DNA of 64,000 nt, from the NCBI GenBank assembly GCA_023953615.1, contig JAMLJH010000001.1, positions 2,087,360-2,151,359 of the forward strand. Direction: 5' to 3'. Source of the DNA: Verrucomicrobiia bacterium (GTDB lineage Bacteria; Verrucomicrobiota; Verrucomicrobiia; Limisphaerales; JADLHS01). Under the pieces are notes generated by a model. The model saw only the letters and a list, made by a program, of their open reading frames with translations. It searched no databases and was not told the origin of the DNA. This document shows, one piece after another, positions 42,108 through 50,840 of this stretch. Position 1 is the stretch's first letter. Each line of letters starts with the position of its first letter. Made by a program: the position numbers and the translations under genes.

Positions 42108-42251
42108 ATCCGGTTCTAAAGTTAAAGGCTACCGAGACGCAGAGACACCGAGAGGAGGGCGAATTATGAAGGATGATTTACGCAGAATGAGGCGAGGGAT
42201 GATGGAGCGTTGAATGAGTTGCAGGGGAAAGTGACGAAGGCGGAATGGAGC

Positions 42252-42328
42252 TGGTGCGCGAGGCGGGGGTCGAACCCACAACCTTCGGCTCCGGAGGCCG
42301 ACGCTCTATCCAATTGAGCTACTCGCGC
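42252..42328 (-). tRNA. tRNA-Arg, anticodon CCG, CCA encoded
   Basis: Reading the minus strand from 42328, a full cloverleaf forms: acceptor GCGCGAG / CTCGCGC, D-stem GCTC / GAGC, anticodon stem TCGGC / GCCGA with loop CTCCGGA (anticodon CCG, reading CGG), and T-arm GTGGG-TTCGACC-CCCGC. The 74-nt body ends with discriminator A at 42255, and CCA is encoded at 42252-42254. Confidence 0.96.
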
Positions 42329-42620
42329 AAACCGGTGGCCAGCATAGGTGGCGCAACGTCGTGGTTCAATGCGTTTATTGTCATCCATGAGGTTGCTTTC
42401 CGATAACGAAGTTCTACTCGACCGGCAATAGTCAGTTTGGATTGATCGTCAATCTCGCTGATTTTTAATCGCTTACAAAGCCGGCTGAAGGGATTGACTT
42501 GGTTTTGGTGGTAGCGGTTCTCGGGCGGTCATTTGCCTTTGCTTTGCTCGGCACCTGAATTTTGATTGCCACCGGGGTTATTCCCGCTAGACTGCCGAGC
42601 TTGGTTTTGAACTGAATACT

Positions 42621-42872
42621 GTGAACGCTGAACTTTGTCGGAAAGCTTTGGAGAAGGTTGGGGGCACCAACGTCCTGATTAACATTATCTCGCAACGGGT
42701 GCGCCAGTTGAATGCGGGCGGCGGCGGCTTGGGGCGGCCCTTGATCGCGGATTACGTTACGCTGGGATGCGCTGATATTGCCTTGCGCGAGGTGATCGAA
42801 GAGAAAATCGGGTGGGAGCTGCCCAAGTTCGAGGAGCTAACGCGTCCCGTGCCGAAAAAGCGCCGCAAATAA
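42621..42872 (+). CDS. rpoZ: DNA-directed RNA polymerase omega subunit
   Basis: An 83-residue protein with NVLINIISQRVRQLNAGGGGLGRPLI, matching the omega core pattern (NRF-like start, then VS-x-RARQL), and ALREVIEEKIGWEL as the following helix. Omega helps fold the beta' subunit and keeps the polymerase assembled. Start GTG 42621. The C-terminus is short and basic (VPKKRRK). A strong terminator follows. The call is based on motif and size; identity is reasonable but not as firm as for larger subunits. Confidence 0.75.
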   Translation: MNAELCRKALEKVGGTNVLINIISQRVRQLNAGGGGLGRPLIADYVTLGCADIALREVIEEKIGWELPKFEELTRPVPKKRRK

Positions 42873-42947
42873 GGCGCGAGGATTTTCATGCAACCAACGA
42901 CGCAAATGAAGCGGTAGGTTCATTGCGTTTGGCGACGGTTGCCAGCG

Positions 42948-42980
42948 GCTTCATTCATCCCGGTGAATGAAGCTTTTTTT
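42948..42980 (+). terminator. Intrinsic terminator after rpoZ
   Basis: A perfect 10-bp stem GCTTCATTCA / TGAATGAAGC with a 6-nt loop, followed by seven T. It ends 40 bp before smpB, so smpB needs its own promoter or read-through. Confidence 0.93.
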
Positions 42981-43020
42981 GTGGCTCGAATTTTGTTGGT
43001 TTCCTTCTACCTTGAGAAGA

Positions 43021-43476
43021 ATGGCGGACATTGTTTCCAATCACAAAGCGCGACGTGATTATCACATCCTCGAAACTTTCGAAGCGGGGATTGTGCTGCG
43101 TGGCACTGAAGTGAAGGTCTTGCGTGCCGGCAAGGGACAAATCGCCGACGCTTTCGCGCGGGTGGAGCGGGGAGAGGTCTGGCTGTATAACGCGCACATT
43201 GACGAATACTCGCACGGGAATCTGAACAACCACGAACCGAAGGCGCGGCGCAAATTGCTGCTGCACAAGGCGGAGATTCGCAAGTTGTTCGAGCTGGCTT
43301 CGGTCAAGGGGAACGCCTTGTTTCCGCTCGCGTTGTATTGGAAGAACGGTCAGGTCAAAGTGGCGTTGGGGGTCGGCAAAGGTAAACAACAGTTCGACAA
43401 GCGCGCGGACATCAAAAAGCGCGAGTCGGATCGCGAGTTGCGCCGCGCCGCGATGCACTTTTCGAAGCACAAGTAG
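43021..43476 (+). CDS. smpB: SsrA-binding protein SmpB
   Basis: A 151-residue RNA-binding protein that works with tmRNA to free stalled ribosomes. KARRDYHILETFEAGIVLRGTEVKVLRAGKGQIADAFARVERGEVWLYNAHIDEY is the OB-fold core, and the tail (KRADIKKRESDRELRRAAM) is the basic helix that reaches into the ribosome. ATG 43021 directly starts the protein; upstream frame positions overlap the terminator. No tmRNA gene is seen in this window. Confidence 0.98.
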   Translation: MADIVSNHKARRDYHILETFEAGIVLRGTEVKVLRAGKGQIADAFARVERGEVWLYNAHIDEYSHGNLNNHEPKARRKLLLHKAEIRKLFELASVKGNALFPLALYWKNGQVKVALGVGKGKQQFDKRADIKKRESDRELRRAAMHFSKHK

Positions 43477-43605
43477 GTTGGGGGCGTGTGGCCAGGCGTG
43501 GTGTGCCGCGCCGCGATCAAATTGAAATTGCTCGCCCTGCGCCGCGAGACTTGTCACTCTGGAACGGATTTATTCCGGGCCAAGCCCGGCGTGGTTGGGT
43601 TTCAC

Positions 43606-43848
43606 ATGAAGGCCAGAATCATCATCACACCGAAGAAAGCCGTGGTGGATCCGCAGGGGATTACCGTTCGGCGCGCGTTGGAGCACATGGGTTATGCGGG
43701 AGTCACTGATGTGCATGTGGGAAAGTACATCGAGATTGATCTGGCACCCGGCACGGACCTGGCCGCGGCGGAACGGGCGCTCAACGACGCGGCGCACCGG
43801 TTTCTGAGCAATCCCGTGATTGAAGATTATCGCTTGGAGATTAAATGA
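43606..43848 (+). CDS. purS: Phosphoribosylformylglycinamidine synthase subunit PurS
   Basis: An 80-residue small subunit of the three-part FGAM synthase in purine synthesis. Typical features are KARIIITPKKAVVDPQGITVRRALEHMGY, VTDVHVGKYIEIDLAPG and the ending NPVIEDYRLEI. PurS forms a dimer that bridges PurQ and PurL. Start ATG 43606. purQ follows 75 bp downstream; purL is not in the window. Confidence 0.95.
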   Translation: MKARIIITPKKAVVDPQGITVRRALEHMGYAGVTDVHVGKYIEIDLAPGTDLAAAERALNDAAHRFLSNPVIEDYRLEIK

Positions 43849-43923
43849 ATCCGGGCGAAGGCGAAGCCGGGCGCGTTGATCCGGTGCGATCCGGCTTTGA
43901 TTTGTAAACCCGCAGACCTCATC

Positions 43924-44634
43924 ATGAATTTTGCCGTCATTCAATTTCCCGCCAGCAATTGCGATCAAGATGCCTTGCACGCGGTTCGCCAACTGGGTTA
44001 CTCGGCGCGTTACATCTGGCACAAGGACACCTCGCTCGGCGCGACCGATGTAGTGCTCATTCCCGGCGGGTTCAGCTATGGCGATCACTTGCGCTGCGGC
44101 GCGATTGCGCGTTTCAGTCCGGTGATGCAGGCGGTAAAGGAGTTTGCGGGGCAGGGCGGATTGGTGCTGGGAATTTGCAATGGGTTTCAAGTTTTAACCG
44201 AGGCGGGATTATTGCCCGGCGCGCTGGTGCGCAATCGTTCCTTGCAATTTCGCTGCGAGAACGTCTTTCTGAAAACCGCCACCAAGAACTCGCCATTCAC
44301 CAATCAAATCCCCGATGGAAAATTATTGCGGGTACCGATTGCGCATGGCGAAGGTTGCTACTTTGCCGATGAGGAAGCGCTCAAGCGCCTTCAGGCCAAC
44401 GACCAAATTCTGTGGCAGTATTGCGATTCGGAAGGGAACGTGACCGAGCCGGCCAATCCCAACGGGGCGGTTCTGAACATCGCGGGCATCAGCAACGAAC
44501 AGCGTAATGTCGCCGGGTTGATGCCGCACCCGGAGCGCGCCTGCGAAACCATTCTTGGCAATACCGACGGCCGGCTGATTTTCCAAAGCATGATTACTTG
44601 GTTGGAGAAACGCCAGCAAAGCGCCGCCGCGTGA
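43924..44634 (+). CDS. purQ: Phosphoribosylformylglycinamidine synthase subunit PurQ
   Basis: A 236-residue class I glutamine amidotransferase that supplies ammonia to Pur[19 protein letters not shown] starts the fold, [17 protein letters not shown] is conserved, the nucleophile Cys is in [21 protein letters not shown], and [10 protein letters not shown] holds the His of the triad. ATG 43924 sits directly before the first strand. It is paired with purS just upstream, as in Gram-positive and many PVC genomes that lack the long fused PurL. Confidence 0.97.
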   Translation: MNFAVIQFPASNCDQDALHAVRQLGYSARYIWHKDTSLGATDVVLIPGGFSYGDHLRCGAIARFSPVMQAVKEFAGQGGLVLGICNGFQVLTEAGLLPGALVRNRSLQFRCENVFLKTATKNSPFTNQIPDGKLLRVPIAHGEGCYFADEEALKRLQANDQILWQYCDSEGNVTEPANPNGAVLNIAGISNEQRNVAGLMPHPERACETILGNTDGRLIFQSMITWLEKRQQSAAA

Positions 44635-44645
44635 AGCGAAGCAAA

Positions 44646-44663
44646 CCGCCAAGAGATTGGCGG
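44646..44663. terminator. Weak hairpin after purQ
   Basis: CCGCCAA / TTGGCGG with a GAGA loop, 11 bp after the purQ stop. There is only a short T-run several bases later, so its use as a terminator is uncertain. Confidence 0.4.
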
Positions 44664-44764
44664 CCGGAATTTTGTGGAACGATTCACCGTTTGACGGTTT
44701 TACCCGCAGCGAGGTTCATGCGTCCTGATCACCCTCAAATGATTTCGCTTAAACCGTGAAACGC

Positions 44765-45136
44765 TTAATCCCCAGGCGGGGCCGAGAGTCGCTCGGAATT
44801 TTTAGCGCGGCGGGCGTGCCATAACACCCCCAGGCCCAAGGTGACGATCGCGATGCTGTTCGGCTCGGGAACCGTCACGAGCGGAGCCGGGACGAGTTGC
44901 GCTTTACCGGGTTCAGGGCGAGGCGTTTCCACTCGAATCGGATCGGACTCGACCCGCGCGGGTTGAGCGTTGGCGGATTTCATCGTCAGATGCAGCAAAC
45001 AAACGATGGCCGGAATCATGGCCGCGGTGGTTTCAAAAACTTGCGCCGTACGTGATTTCTGCCGCTGCACCCGACCAAACCGTCGGTGGGCAGCGGCAGC
45101 ACGCTTGCTGGCTCGCAAAAAAGACGCCTTAAACAT
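44765..45136 (-). CDS. Short PEP-CTERM sorted protein
   Basis: A 123-residue protein ending in a PEP-CTERM signal: VPEPNSIAIVTLGLGVLWHARRAK, that is Pro-Glu-Pro, a hydrophobic helix, then Arg-rich residues. The N-terminal basic stretch is followed by a possible signal segment (AAMIPAIVCLLHLTMKSANA). The ~45 residues between are Pro/Glu/Arg-rich and probably unstructured. PEP-CTERM proteins are cut and sorted by exosortase and often appear in exopolysaccharide-producing bacteria. No exosortase gene is in this window. It ends beyond the tail with SERLSAPPGD, an unusually long remainder after the basic cluster. Confidence 0.65.
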   Translation of the reverse strand: MFKASFLRASKRAAAAHRRFGRVQRQKSRTAQVFETTAAMIPAIVCLLHLTMKSANAQPARVESDPIRVETPRPEPGKAQLVPAPLVTVPEPNSIAIVTLGLGVLWHARRAKNSERLSAPPGD

Positions 45137-45145
45137 GAAACGACA

Positions 45146-46750
45146 CTATGTCTGCCAATTTCGTTTTATCCGCTTGATGTAAACCAAGCTGAACAACCCG
45201 AGGCCCAACAGGACCATCTTGCTGGGTTCAGGCACGACAATCGGTGTATAGGTTAAATTCAATTGTTGCCCGTTACCCGAAAGCTCAACAGCAAATTGCC
45301 CGCCATCATGTGAATTCATGAAATTTCCCGTCACTACAGTGAAGGCCGAACTGGCATCGCCCCCGCCAGCGAAGGTGATTCCTCCCGTCGCTTCGAGAAA
45401 GGTCCAGAGGTAATTTTGCGTCGGATCGAAGTTGGCGGCGAGGCCGCGCGTTCCCGCAAGGGTGAAGGAGGTGACATCAATGATGGCCGGATTGCCTGGC
45501 GAGGCCAGAAGCATCAGGTTGCCGTTGACCCGCAACAAATCCCAACCCGTACCCGCCGTGCCGGACGTATCAGAAAGATCCCAACGATTGATCCCACCGC
45601 CGAACCACGCGAGATTGCCAATGTTCAAAGTGCCAATTTCATAACCGGCGGAAATGGTGCCGCCGGGGCCATTGGTAACCCAACCGCCAATCGCGCCAAT
45701 ACCCATAACCACCCCGGAATTATTGACTGAAACCGGTCCGCTGCCGGTGGCGCTACCGCTGGAATTGGCCACGATCAGTTGACCGTCGTTCACCTGCGTT
45801 CCCCCGGTGTAGGTGTTGGCGGAAGTGAGGAACACATTACCCGACGTGGATTTAATTGCCGCCACCGCGCCACCCAAATTGCCCGAAACGGTACCCGCTT
45901 GAAGTTGGTAAGGGGTGCTTCCCGCGATGCTGCCTCCGGTACTGGAAATCGTACCACCGGACAGGGTCACGCTGCCTAAGTTGAGATTGTAATTACCGAG
46001 GTTCAGCGTACCGCCGTTGACGGTGAGCGGGCCTGAACCCAAGCCGCTGGCTTTACCGAGCGTTACGGTGCCGTCGTTAATGGTGACTCCGCCCGAGAAT
46101 GAATTTGCGCTCGTGCCGCTCAAAGTCAGTGTCCCGGAACCGTCTTTGGAGAGGCTGCCGGCGCCTTGAATTGAACCAGTCACCGTCGTGTTGAAGCCGC
46201 CACTGAAGTTCAAGTTGTTATTATTGATCAGGTGCAACGGGCCACTGGCCGTGATATTTCCAGCATTGGCGTTCCACGTCTGGCTCTGGCTGATGGTAAT
46301 GTCGGGCCGCAATGTTTGCGAATTGACGCTGTTGTTCACGATCCCGCCTGAACCCAAAAGCAGATTGTTGTTGTTGATGTTGCCCTGATAATTCAGCGTG
46401 AAGCTGGCGGCACCGGCCGCGATGGCAAGGCTGTGAATGTAGTACCTGCGATCCAAAACCGGAGTGGTTTTCCGGGTGCCGGACAGGATGATATCCGTAT
46501 TGAGCAGCCCCAAGTAAGAATCTATTGGCGGTCGTGCATTGCCGACCCAGTTTTGTGCGCGTCGCCAGGTGCTGTTTCCATTCCCATGCCCGTCCCAAGT
46601 GAAGGTGGCGGCGGGAGTCAGCGCCGGGATCACCAGCATCCCCGCGATGAGCAAGGCGACGAGGTGGCGACCCAGAATTAAGGGTTTAAGGAATAGTGCG
46701 GCTTCGTTTGGTTTGAAACTTGAAACCTCTCCCTTGAGCGTAACTGGCAT
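45146..46750 (-). CDS. Autotransporter-associated beta-strand repeat protein with PEP-CTERM
   Basis: A 534-residue exported protein. The signal segment is at about residues 27-48 (HLVALLIAGMLVIPALTPAA). The body holds several beta-helix repeats of the autotransporter-associated type: GTLTLSGTSANSFSGGVTIND, GTVTLGKASGLGSGPLTVNGG and NTYTGGTQVNDGQLIV. The C-terminal VVPEPSKMVLLGLGLFSLVYIKRIKR is a PEP-CTERM sorting signal. Such proteins are thought to be anchored in or released from the cell surface. It neighbours the short PEP-CTERM gene 9 bp away in the same orientation, so they are probably co-transcribed. Confidence 0.9.
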   Translation of the reverse strand: MPVTLKGEVSSFKPNEAALFLKPLILGRHLVALLIAGMLVIPALTPAATFTWDGHGNGNSTWRRAQNWVGNARPPIDSYLGLLNTDIILSGTRKTTPVLDRRYYIHSLAIAAGAASFTLNYQGNINNNNLLLGSGGIVNNSVNSQTLRPDITISQSQTWNANAGNITASGPLHLINNNNLNFSGGFNTTVTGSIQGAGSLSKDGSGTLTLSGTSANSFSGGVTINDGTVTLGKASGLGSGPLTVNGGTLNLGNYNLNLGSVTLSGGTISSTGGSIAGSTPYQLQAGTVSGNLGGAVAAIKSTSGNVFLTSANTYTGGTQVNDGQLIVANSSGSATGSGPVSVNNSGVVMGIGAIGGWVTNGPGGTISAGYEIGTLNIGNLAWFGGGINRWDLSDTSGTAGTGWDLLRVNGNLMLLASPGNPAIIDVTSFTLAGTRGLAANFDPTQNYLWTFLEATGGITFAGGGDASSAFTVVTGNFMNSHDGGQFAVELSGNGQQLNLTYTPIVVPEPSKMVLLGLGLFSLVYIKRIKRNWQT

Positions 46751-46920
46751 AATTAATCTTCTCAGATTTTCGGTTTGCCTTGTGATGCGACCTACCAGGG
46801 GAAAACTTGTGGCGAGTCCGCTCGCTCAATTTAACCTCCTTTACAAGGCGAATCAGTGGCTCGTCTTTCGTCGGAAAGCAAACCTCCTGACGGGGGCGTT
46901 ACTTGCAAACTTGGTGCCAA

Positions 46921-47907
46921 TCAGGCGCGCGGATGGGCGCGGAGATATGCCTGCTTGAGCCGCTCGGTCGAGACGTGGGTGTACACCTGCGTGGTGGCGA
47001 GGTGCGCGTGCCCCAATAATTCCTGCACACTGCGCAGGTCCGCGCCGTTATCCAATAAATGCGTGGCGTAGCTGTGGCGCAGCTTGTGGGGCGTGATCGC
47101 GGGGTCCAATCCGGCGCGCATCAAATAGGTCTTGAGCCGGCGTTGCAACATGGTCCGGTTGACGGGACCGCCGCGACGGGTTTCTGAAACAAATACCGGG
47201 GATTTCCCGGGGGCGCCCCCGGGGCGCAGTGACCAATAATGTTTAATCGCCAGCAAAGCTGTCCGAGCAATGGGCAATAAACGCTCCTTCCGGCCCTTGC
47301 CGCGAACGCGGATCATTTGCTCGTTCCAATCAATGTCTTCCACCTGCAAACCGACCAGTTCGCTGATGCGCAATCCGCACGAATAAATGGTCTCCAGGAT
47401 CGCCACGTCACGGTAGCGCGCCACCATCGAGATTGGTCGGCCGGCGCTTTTTTTTCCCGTGTCAGTGCATCCCTCCAGCGGCGCGTGCAGCAGAGCCTCC
47501 ATCTGTTTGACGGTCAGAAACTGGGGCAGGCGTTTGGGAGGCTTCGGCAGCGCGACGTTCTTGATGGGTGACGTTTCCACCGTGCCTTGGCGGATCAAAA
47601 ATTTGTAGAACGATCGCAACGCGGAAAAGCGCAACGCAATGGCGGCGCGGCCCAGGTTGTGCCGTCCGAGAAATCGCAGGTAACTGCGGAAATCGTCGCG
47701 TTGCAACTTCGACCAATCGGGTGGGGTCTGTCGTTCCGTGTGCAGCCAGTCAATGAACGTCGTCAGCGCCTGCCGGTAGTTGCGCTGGGTGTAAATGGAT
47801 GCGCCGCGCTCGGTAGCCAGATGGACGAGAAAGCTCTGAGCCGAGTGATCCAGTGGCGGGGTCTGGGTTGCCGCTGATCCGACGTTGTTCTCAGGCTTAT
47901 TCGTCAT
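46921..47907 (-). CDS. XerC/XerD-like tyrosine recombinase
   Basis: A 328-residue site-specific recombinase. The SAM-like N-terminal domain (SAQSFLVHLATERGASIYTQRNYRQAL) is followed by the catalytic domain with the active-site residues in order: Arg in ETIYSCGLRISELVGL, Lys in RGKGRKERLLPI, His-x-x-Arg in HKLRHSYATHLLDNGA, His in LLGHAHLATTQVYTHVS with the final Tyr. It probably resolves chromosome dimers at dif as part of the Xer system, although a mobile-element integrase is possible. ATG 47907 overlaps the topoisomerase stop by 11 bp. Confidence 0.9.
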   Translation of the reverse strand: MTNKPENNVGSAATQTPPLDHSAQSFLVHLATERGASIYTQRNYRQALTTFIDWLHTERQTPPDWSKLQRDDFRSYLRFLGRHNLGRAAIALRFSALRSFYKFLIRQGTVETSPIKNVALPKPPKRLPQFLTVKQMEALLHAPLEGCTDTGKKSAGRPISMVARYRDVAILETIYSCGLRISELVGLQVEDIDWNEQMIRVRGKGRKERLLPIARTALLAIKHYWSLRPGGAPGKSPVFVSETRRGGPVNRTMLQRRLKTYLMRAGLDPAITPHKLRHSYATHLLDNGADLRSVQELLGHAHLATTQVYTHVSTERLKQAYLRAHPRA

Positions 47908-50692
47908 CCCGAGGCGGGAATTCAAAAGTGATTTTGCCCTTGGCATCCATGACCAGATACGCCGGAAACGGCTTCCCGGCTTTGGAGATGAATGTTTTTA
48001 GCAGGTCGCTTTTGTGGGTCGCTAAAATTTTCTGCGCCTGATCGGCAGCAATTGGCTGTTCGAGAATGGTTTTGCCGATTTTGAACTTACAGGCTTTGGT
48101 TTCCCGCTGTGAATTTTCGCAGACGTAACCCGCCTCGCTGTCGGTATCAAACACCCGTCCGCCGCACTTGGGACATTTGCCGATCACGCTCTTGCCCGTG
48201 AAATCGAGTTTGACCGGGGTGGTGGTGGATTTGGTTCTGGGCTTTTTGGTTCGTGGGGCGAACTCGAAAGCCGTCTTGCCTTCCTTGAGCACCAGGTAGG
48301 CTTCAAATTTACGGTTCGTCTTTTTGGAGACGAAATTTTTCAGCAGATCGGTCTTGCCCTCCGCGAGCAATTTCTTCATCTGCTCGGGGAAAATTTCCTG
48401 TTGCAAAATAATTTTACCGGTGCGGAAGTCGCAGGATTTTTCCGCTCCTGCTTGTTTTTCGCAAACGTAGTTCATGCCGCCGTCGAACACGCCCGCGCCG
48501 CACTTGGGACATTTGCCAAGCGGCGTTTTGCCGGAGAGATCCAGCGGGGCCGCGGCTTCGCCGTCCTTGTTCCCGTTGCCAAAATCAAACTCCACCTTGT
48601 ACTCGCCGTTGAGCTTGAGCACCGCCGCGAACGGAAAACCTTGTTTGCTGCGAAAGCCCTGCAACGGTCCGATTTGTTTGTCCGTGATGAGTTTTTCCAC
48701 TTCGGCCGGCTCGAACATCCGATTGCAAAGCGTTTTCCAAACGGCGAAGTCACATTTTACGCACTGAAACTGTTTGTATTTTTCGCGGATTTCACCGCCA
48801 CATTTAGGACACGGGACTTTGAGCGTTCCGAAGTCTCCCGGAATGGTGTCCTGCTCGAAGGTTTTGGCGCGATCCACAATGCGCCGGGTCATCGCCTCGA
48901 TGCCCTGCATGAATTGTGGGCGACTCAACTGCCGTCGCTGCATCTGGCGCAATTGAAATTCCCATTCACCGGTCAGCTCGGGCTTGGTCAATTCCTGAAT
49001 CCCCAGTCCGTTCAGCAATTCCATCAGTGAAAACGCTTTGGCGGTTGCCTGCAATTCGCGTCCGTTGCGATGCACGTAACCCTCCAGAATCAACCCTTCA
49101 ATGATCGCGGCGCGTGTTGCGGGCGTGCCCAGACCGCGTTCGCTCATGGCTTCGCGCAGTTCATCGTCATCCACCAATTTTCCCGCGCCTTCCATGGCGG
49201 AGAGCAGGGTGGCTTCCGAGTAACGTGGCGGCGGCTTGGTGACGTTCTGCTTCACCTCGATGTGACTCGTTTGCACGCGCTCGCCCGGTTGCACGGGCAC
49301 GAGCTGCGGCGCGTCGTCCTGCGATTGCGCTTCCTTTCCGTACACCGTCAACCACCCGGGTTTGACCAGGACTTTTCCGGAGCTTTTGAACGGCTCCCCT
49401 TCGACACGCGTGATCCGGGTGGTTTCCAGAAATTCCGCCGCCGGATAAAAGATGGCGAGGAAGCGCTTGGTGACCAGATCGTAGAGTTTGTGTTCGAGTT
49501 CGGACAAGCTTTTGGGCGCTTGCGTGGTGGGGATGATTGCAAAGTGATCCGACACTTTGGCGTTGTTGAAAATACGTTTGTTGGGGCGCACCCAGCCGCT
49601 TGTAAGAATCTGGTCCGCAAAAGTGCTGTAACCTGTCTCCCCGGTGAGCATCGTCAACGCGCTGCGCACTGTGGGCAGGTAATCCTCCGGCAAAGCGCGG
49701 GAATCGGTGCGGGGATAGGTCAGCGCCTTGTGTTTTTCGTAGAGCGCCTGCGCGATGCTTAACGTGGTCTTGGCGCTGAACCCGAAGCGCGCATTGGCAT
49801 CGCGTTGTAAACTGGTCAGATCGTAAAGCAACGGCGAGAGCGAGGTCGTGGGTTTGCTTTCCTCGGTGACGATGCCAGGCCGGCCCAGGCATTGCGCTTT
49901 AAGCGCCTCCGCTTTGGCCTGCTCCCAGATGCGTTCGGCCCGGAGCTGTTCGTCTTCGGATTTGGCGAATTTTTCATCAAACCAACGGCCAACGTACTGG
50001 CCGGCGGCCGCGTCAAACGTGGCGAGCACCTCCCAGTAATCCCGTGGCACGAACTCGCGGATCCTCTTTTCGCGTTCGACGAGGATGGCCAGCGTCGGCG
50101 TCTGCACGCGCCCGACTGTTGTTTTGAAAAAGCCGCCCAGTTTGGAATTGAACGCCGTCATCGCCCGCGTGCCGTTGATGCCCACCAACCAGTCCGCCTC
50201 ACTGCGGCTCGTCGCGGCATCCGAAAGCGGCTGCATGGACTCGTCCGACTTGAGCGCCGCAAACCCTTCGCGAATGGCGGCAGGCGTCATGGATTGCAAC
50301 CACAACCGTTGGATCGGCTGTTTCGCTTTCGTGTAACGGACGATGTTGCGGAAAATCAACTCGCCTTCGCGCCCGGCGTCGCAGGCGTTGATCAGTTGGG
50401 TGACATCATCCCGCTTGATCAGTTTCTTGAGCACCTTGAGCCGGTTCTCATTTCGCTCAATCGGTTGTAAATCGAAATGCGGCGGAATCACCGGCAGACA
50501 CTTGAACGTCCATTTGCCGCGCGTGGCCTCGACCCCTTCCGGGGCGATCAATTCGAGCAGATGCCCCACGGCCGACGAAATGATGTAAGCGTCATTCTCG
50601 AAGTAATCCTGGTGCTTCTGAAACTTCCCGAGCGCCTTGGCGATGTCGCTGGCGACCGAGGGTTTTTCGGCGATGATCAATGCTTTGCCCAT
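47897..50692 (-). CDS. topB: DNA topoisomerase III (TopB-like) with C-terminal repeats
   Basis: A 931-residue type IA topoisomerase. The Toprim domain begins KALIIAEKPSVASDIAKAL (E9) and has NACDAGREGELIFR (about 102-115). The catalytic tyrosine is Y326 in LTYPRTDSRALPEDY. The C-terminal third holds zinc-binding Cys clusters (CPKCGGEIREKYKQFQCVKC) and then about three repeats in which KCPKCGxxVFDxxxxYxCE is followed by a hydrophobic unit such as TDLLKNFVSKKTNRKFEAYL, as in topoisomerase C-terminal repeats. It relaxes and decatenates DNA. Start ATG 50692 is chosen because the 29 upstream residues are not conserved-looking. Confidence 0.93.
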   Translation of the reverse strand: MGKALIIAEKPSVASDIAKALGKFQKHQDYFENDAYIISSAVGHLLELIAPEGVEATRGKWTFKCLPVIPPHFDLQPIERNENRLKVLKKLIKRDDVTQLINACDAGREGELIFRNIVRYTKAKQPIQRLWLQSMTPAAIREGFAALKSDESMQPLSDAATSRSEADWLVGINGTRAMTAFNSKLGGFFKTTVGRVQTPTLAILVEREKRIREFVPRDYWEVLATFDAAAGQYVGRWFDEKFAKSEDEQLRAERIWEQAKAEALKAQCLGRPGIVTEESKPTTSLSPLLYDLTSLQRDANARFGFSAKTTLSIAQALYEKHKALTYPRTDSRALPEDYLPTVRSALTMLTGETGYSTFADQILTSGWVRPNKRIFNNAKVSDHFAIIPTTQAPKSLSELEHKLYDLVTKRFLAIFYPAAEFLETTRITRVEGEPFKSSGKVLVKPGWLTVYGKEAQSQDDAPQLVPVQPGERVQTSHIEVKQNVTKPPPRYSEATLLSAMEGAGKLVDDDELREAMSERGLGTPATRAAIIEGLILEGYVHRNGRELQATAKAFSLMELLNGLGIQELTKPELTGEWEFQLRQMQRRQLSRPQFMQGIEAMTRRIVDRAKTFEQDTIPGDFGTLKVPCPKCGGEIREKYKQFQCVKCDFAVWKTLCNRMFEPAEVEKLITDKQIGPLQGFRSKQGFPFAAVLKLNGEYKVEFDFGNGNKDGEAAAPLDLSGKTPLGKCPKCGAGVFDGGMNYVCEKQAGAEKSCDFRTGKIILQQEIFPEQMKKLLAEGKTDLLKNFVSKKTNRKFEAYLVLKEGKTAFEFAPRTKKPRTKSTTTPVKLDFTGKSVIGKCPKCGGRVFDTDSEAGYVCENSQRETKACKFKIGKTILEQPIAADQAQKILATHKSDLLKTFISKAGKPFPAYLVMDAKGKITFEFPPRDDE

Positions 50693-50840
50693 GTAGCGTG
50701 GCAGACTTGTAAGCCTCAAAAGCCGCGGATGGCAACTCATTTCTGCGAGTGACCGAGGCGCAAGTTTGGGTGAATCCACAAAAATACGGCCATTTCACCC
50801 CTTTTTTTGAGCGATTAGCGATTCGAGCGATTTTATCCGG

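Larger units (their letters stand above)
41780..42251. other. Repeat-rich intergenic gap before tRNA-Arg
   Basis: 472 bp without a gene. It carries adjacent short palindromes (listed separately), a tandem of the GGCARRGGAATG unit, and a G/A-rich stretch (about 42125-42160) of the GAGACGCAGAGACACCGAGA kind. It looks like a place where several small repeat families have collected beside a tRNA gene. Confidence 0.6.

Noticed and set aside
46921..47907. Recombinase as evidence of an integrated element
   Set aside because: The protein fits chromosomal XerC/XerD, overlaps topoisomerase III, and no attachment-site repeats or phage genes are seen.
49070..49762. 230-codon open frame on the plus strand
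   Set aside because: Antisense to topoisomerase III.
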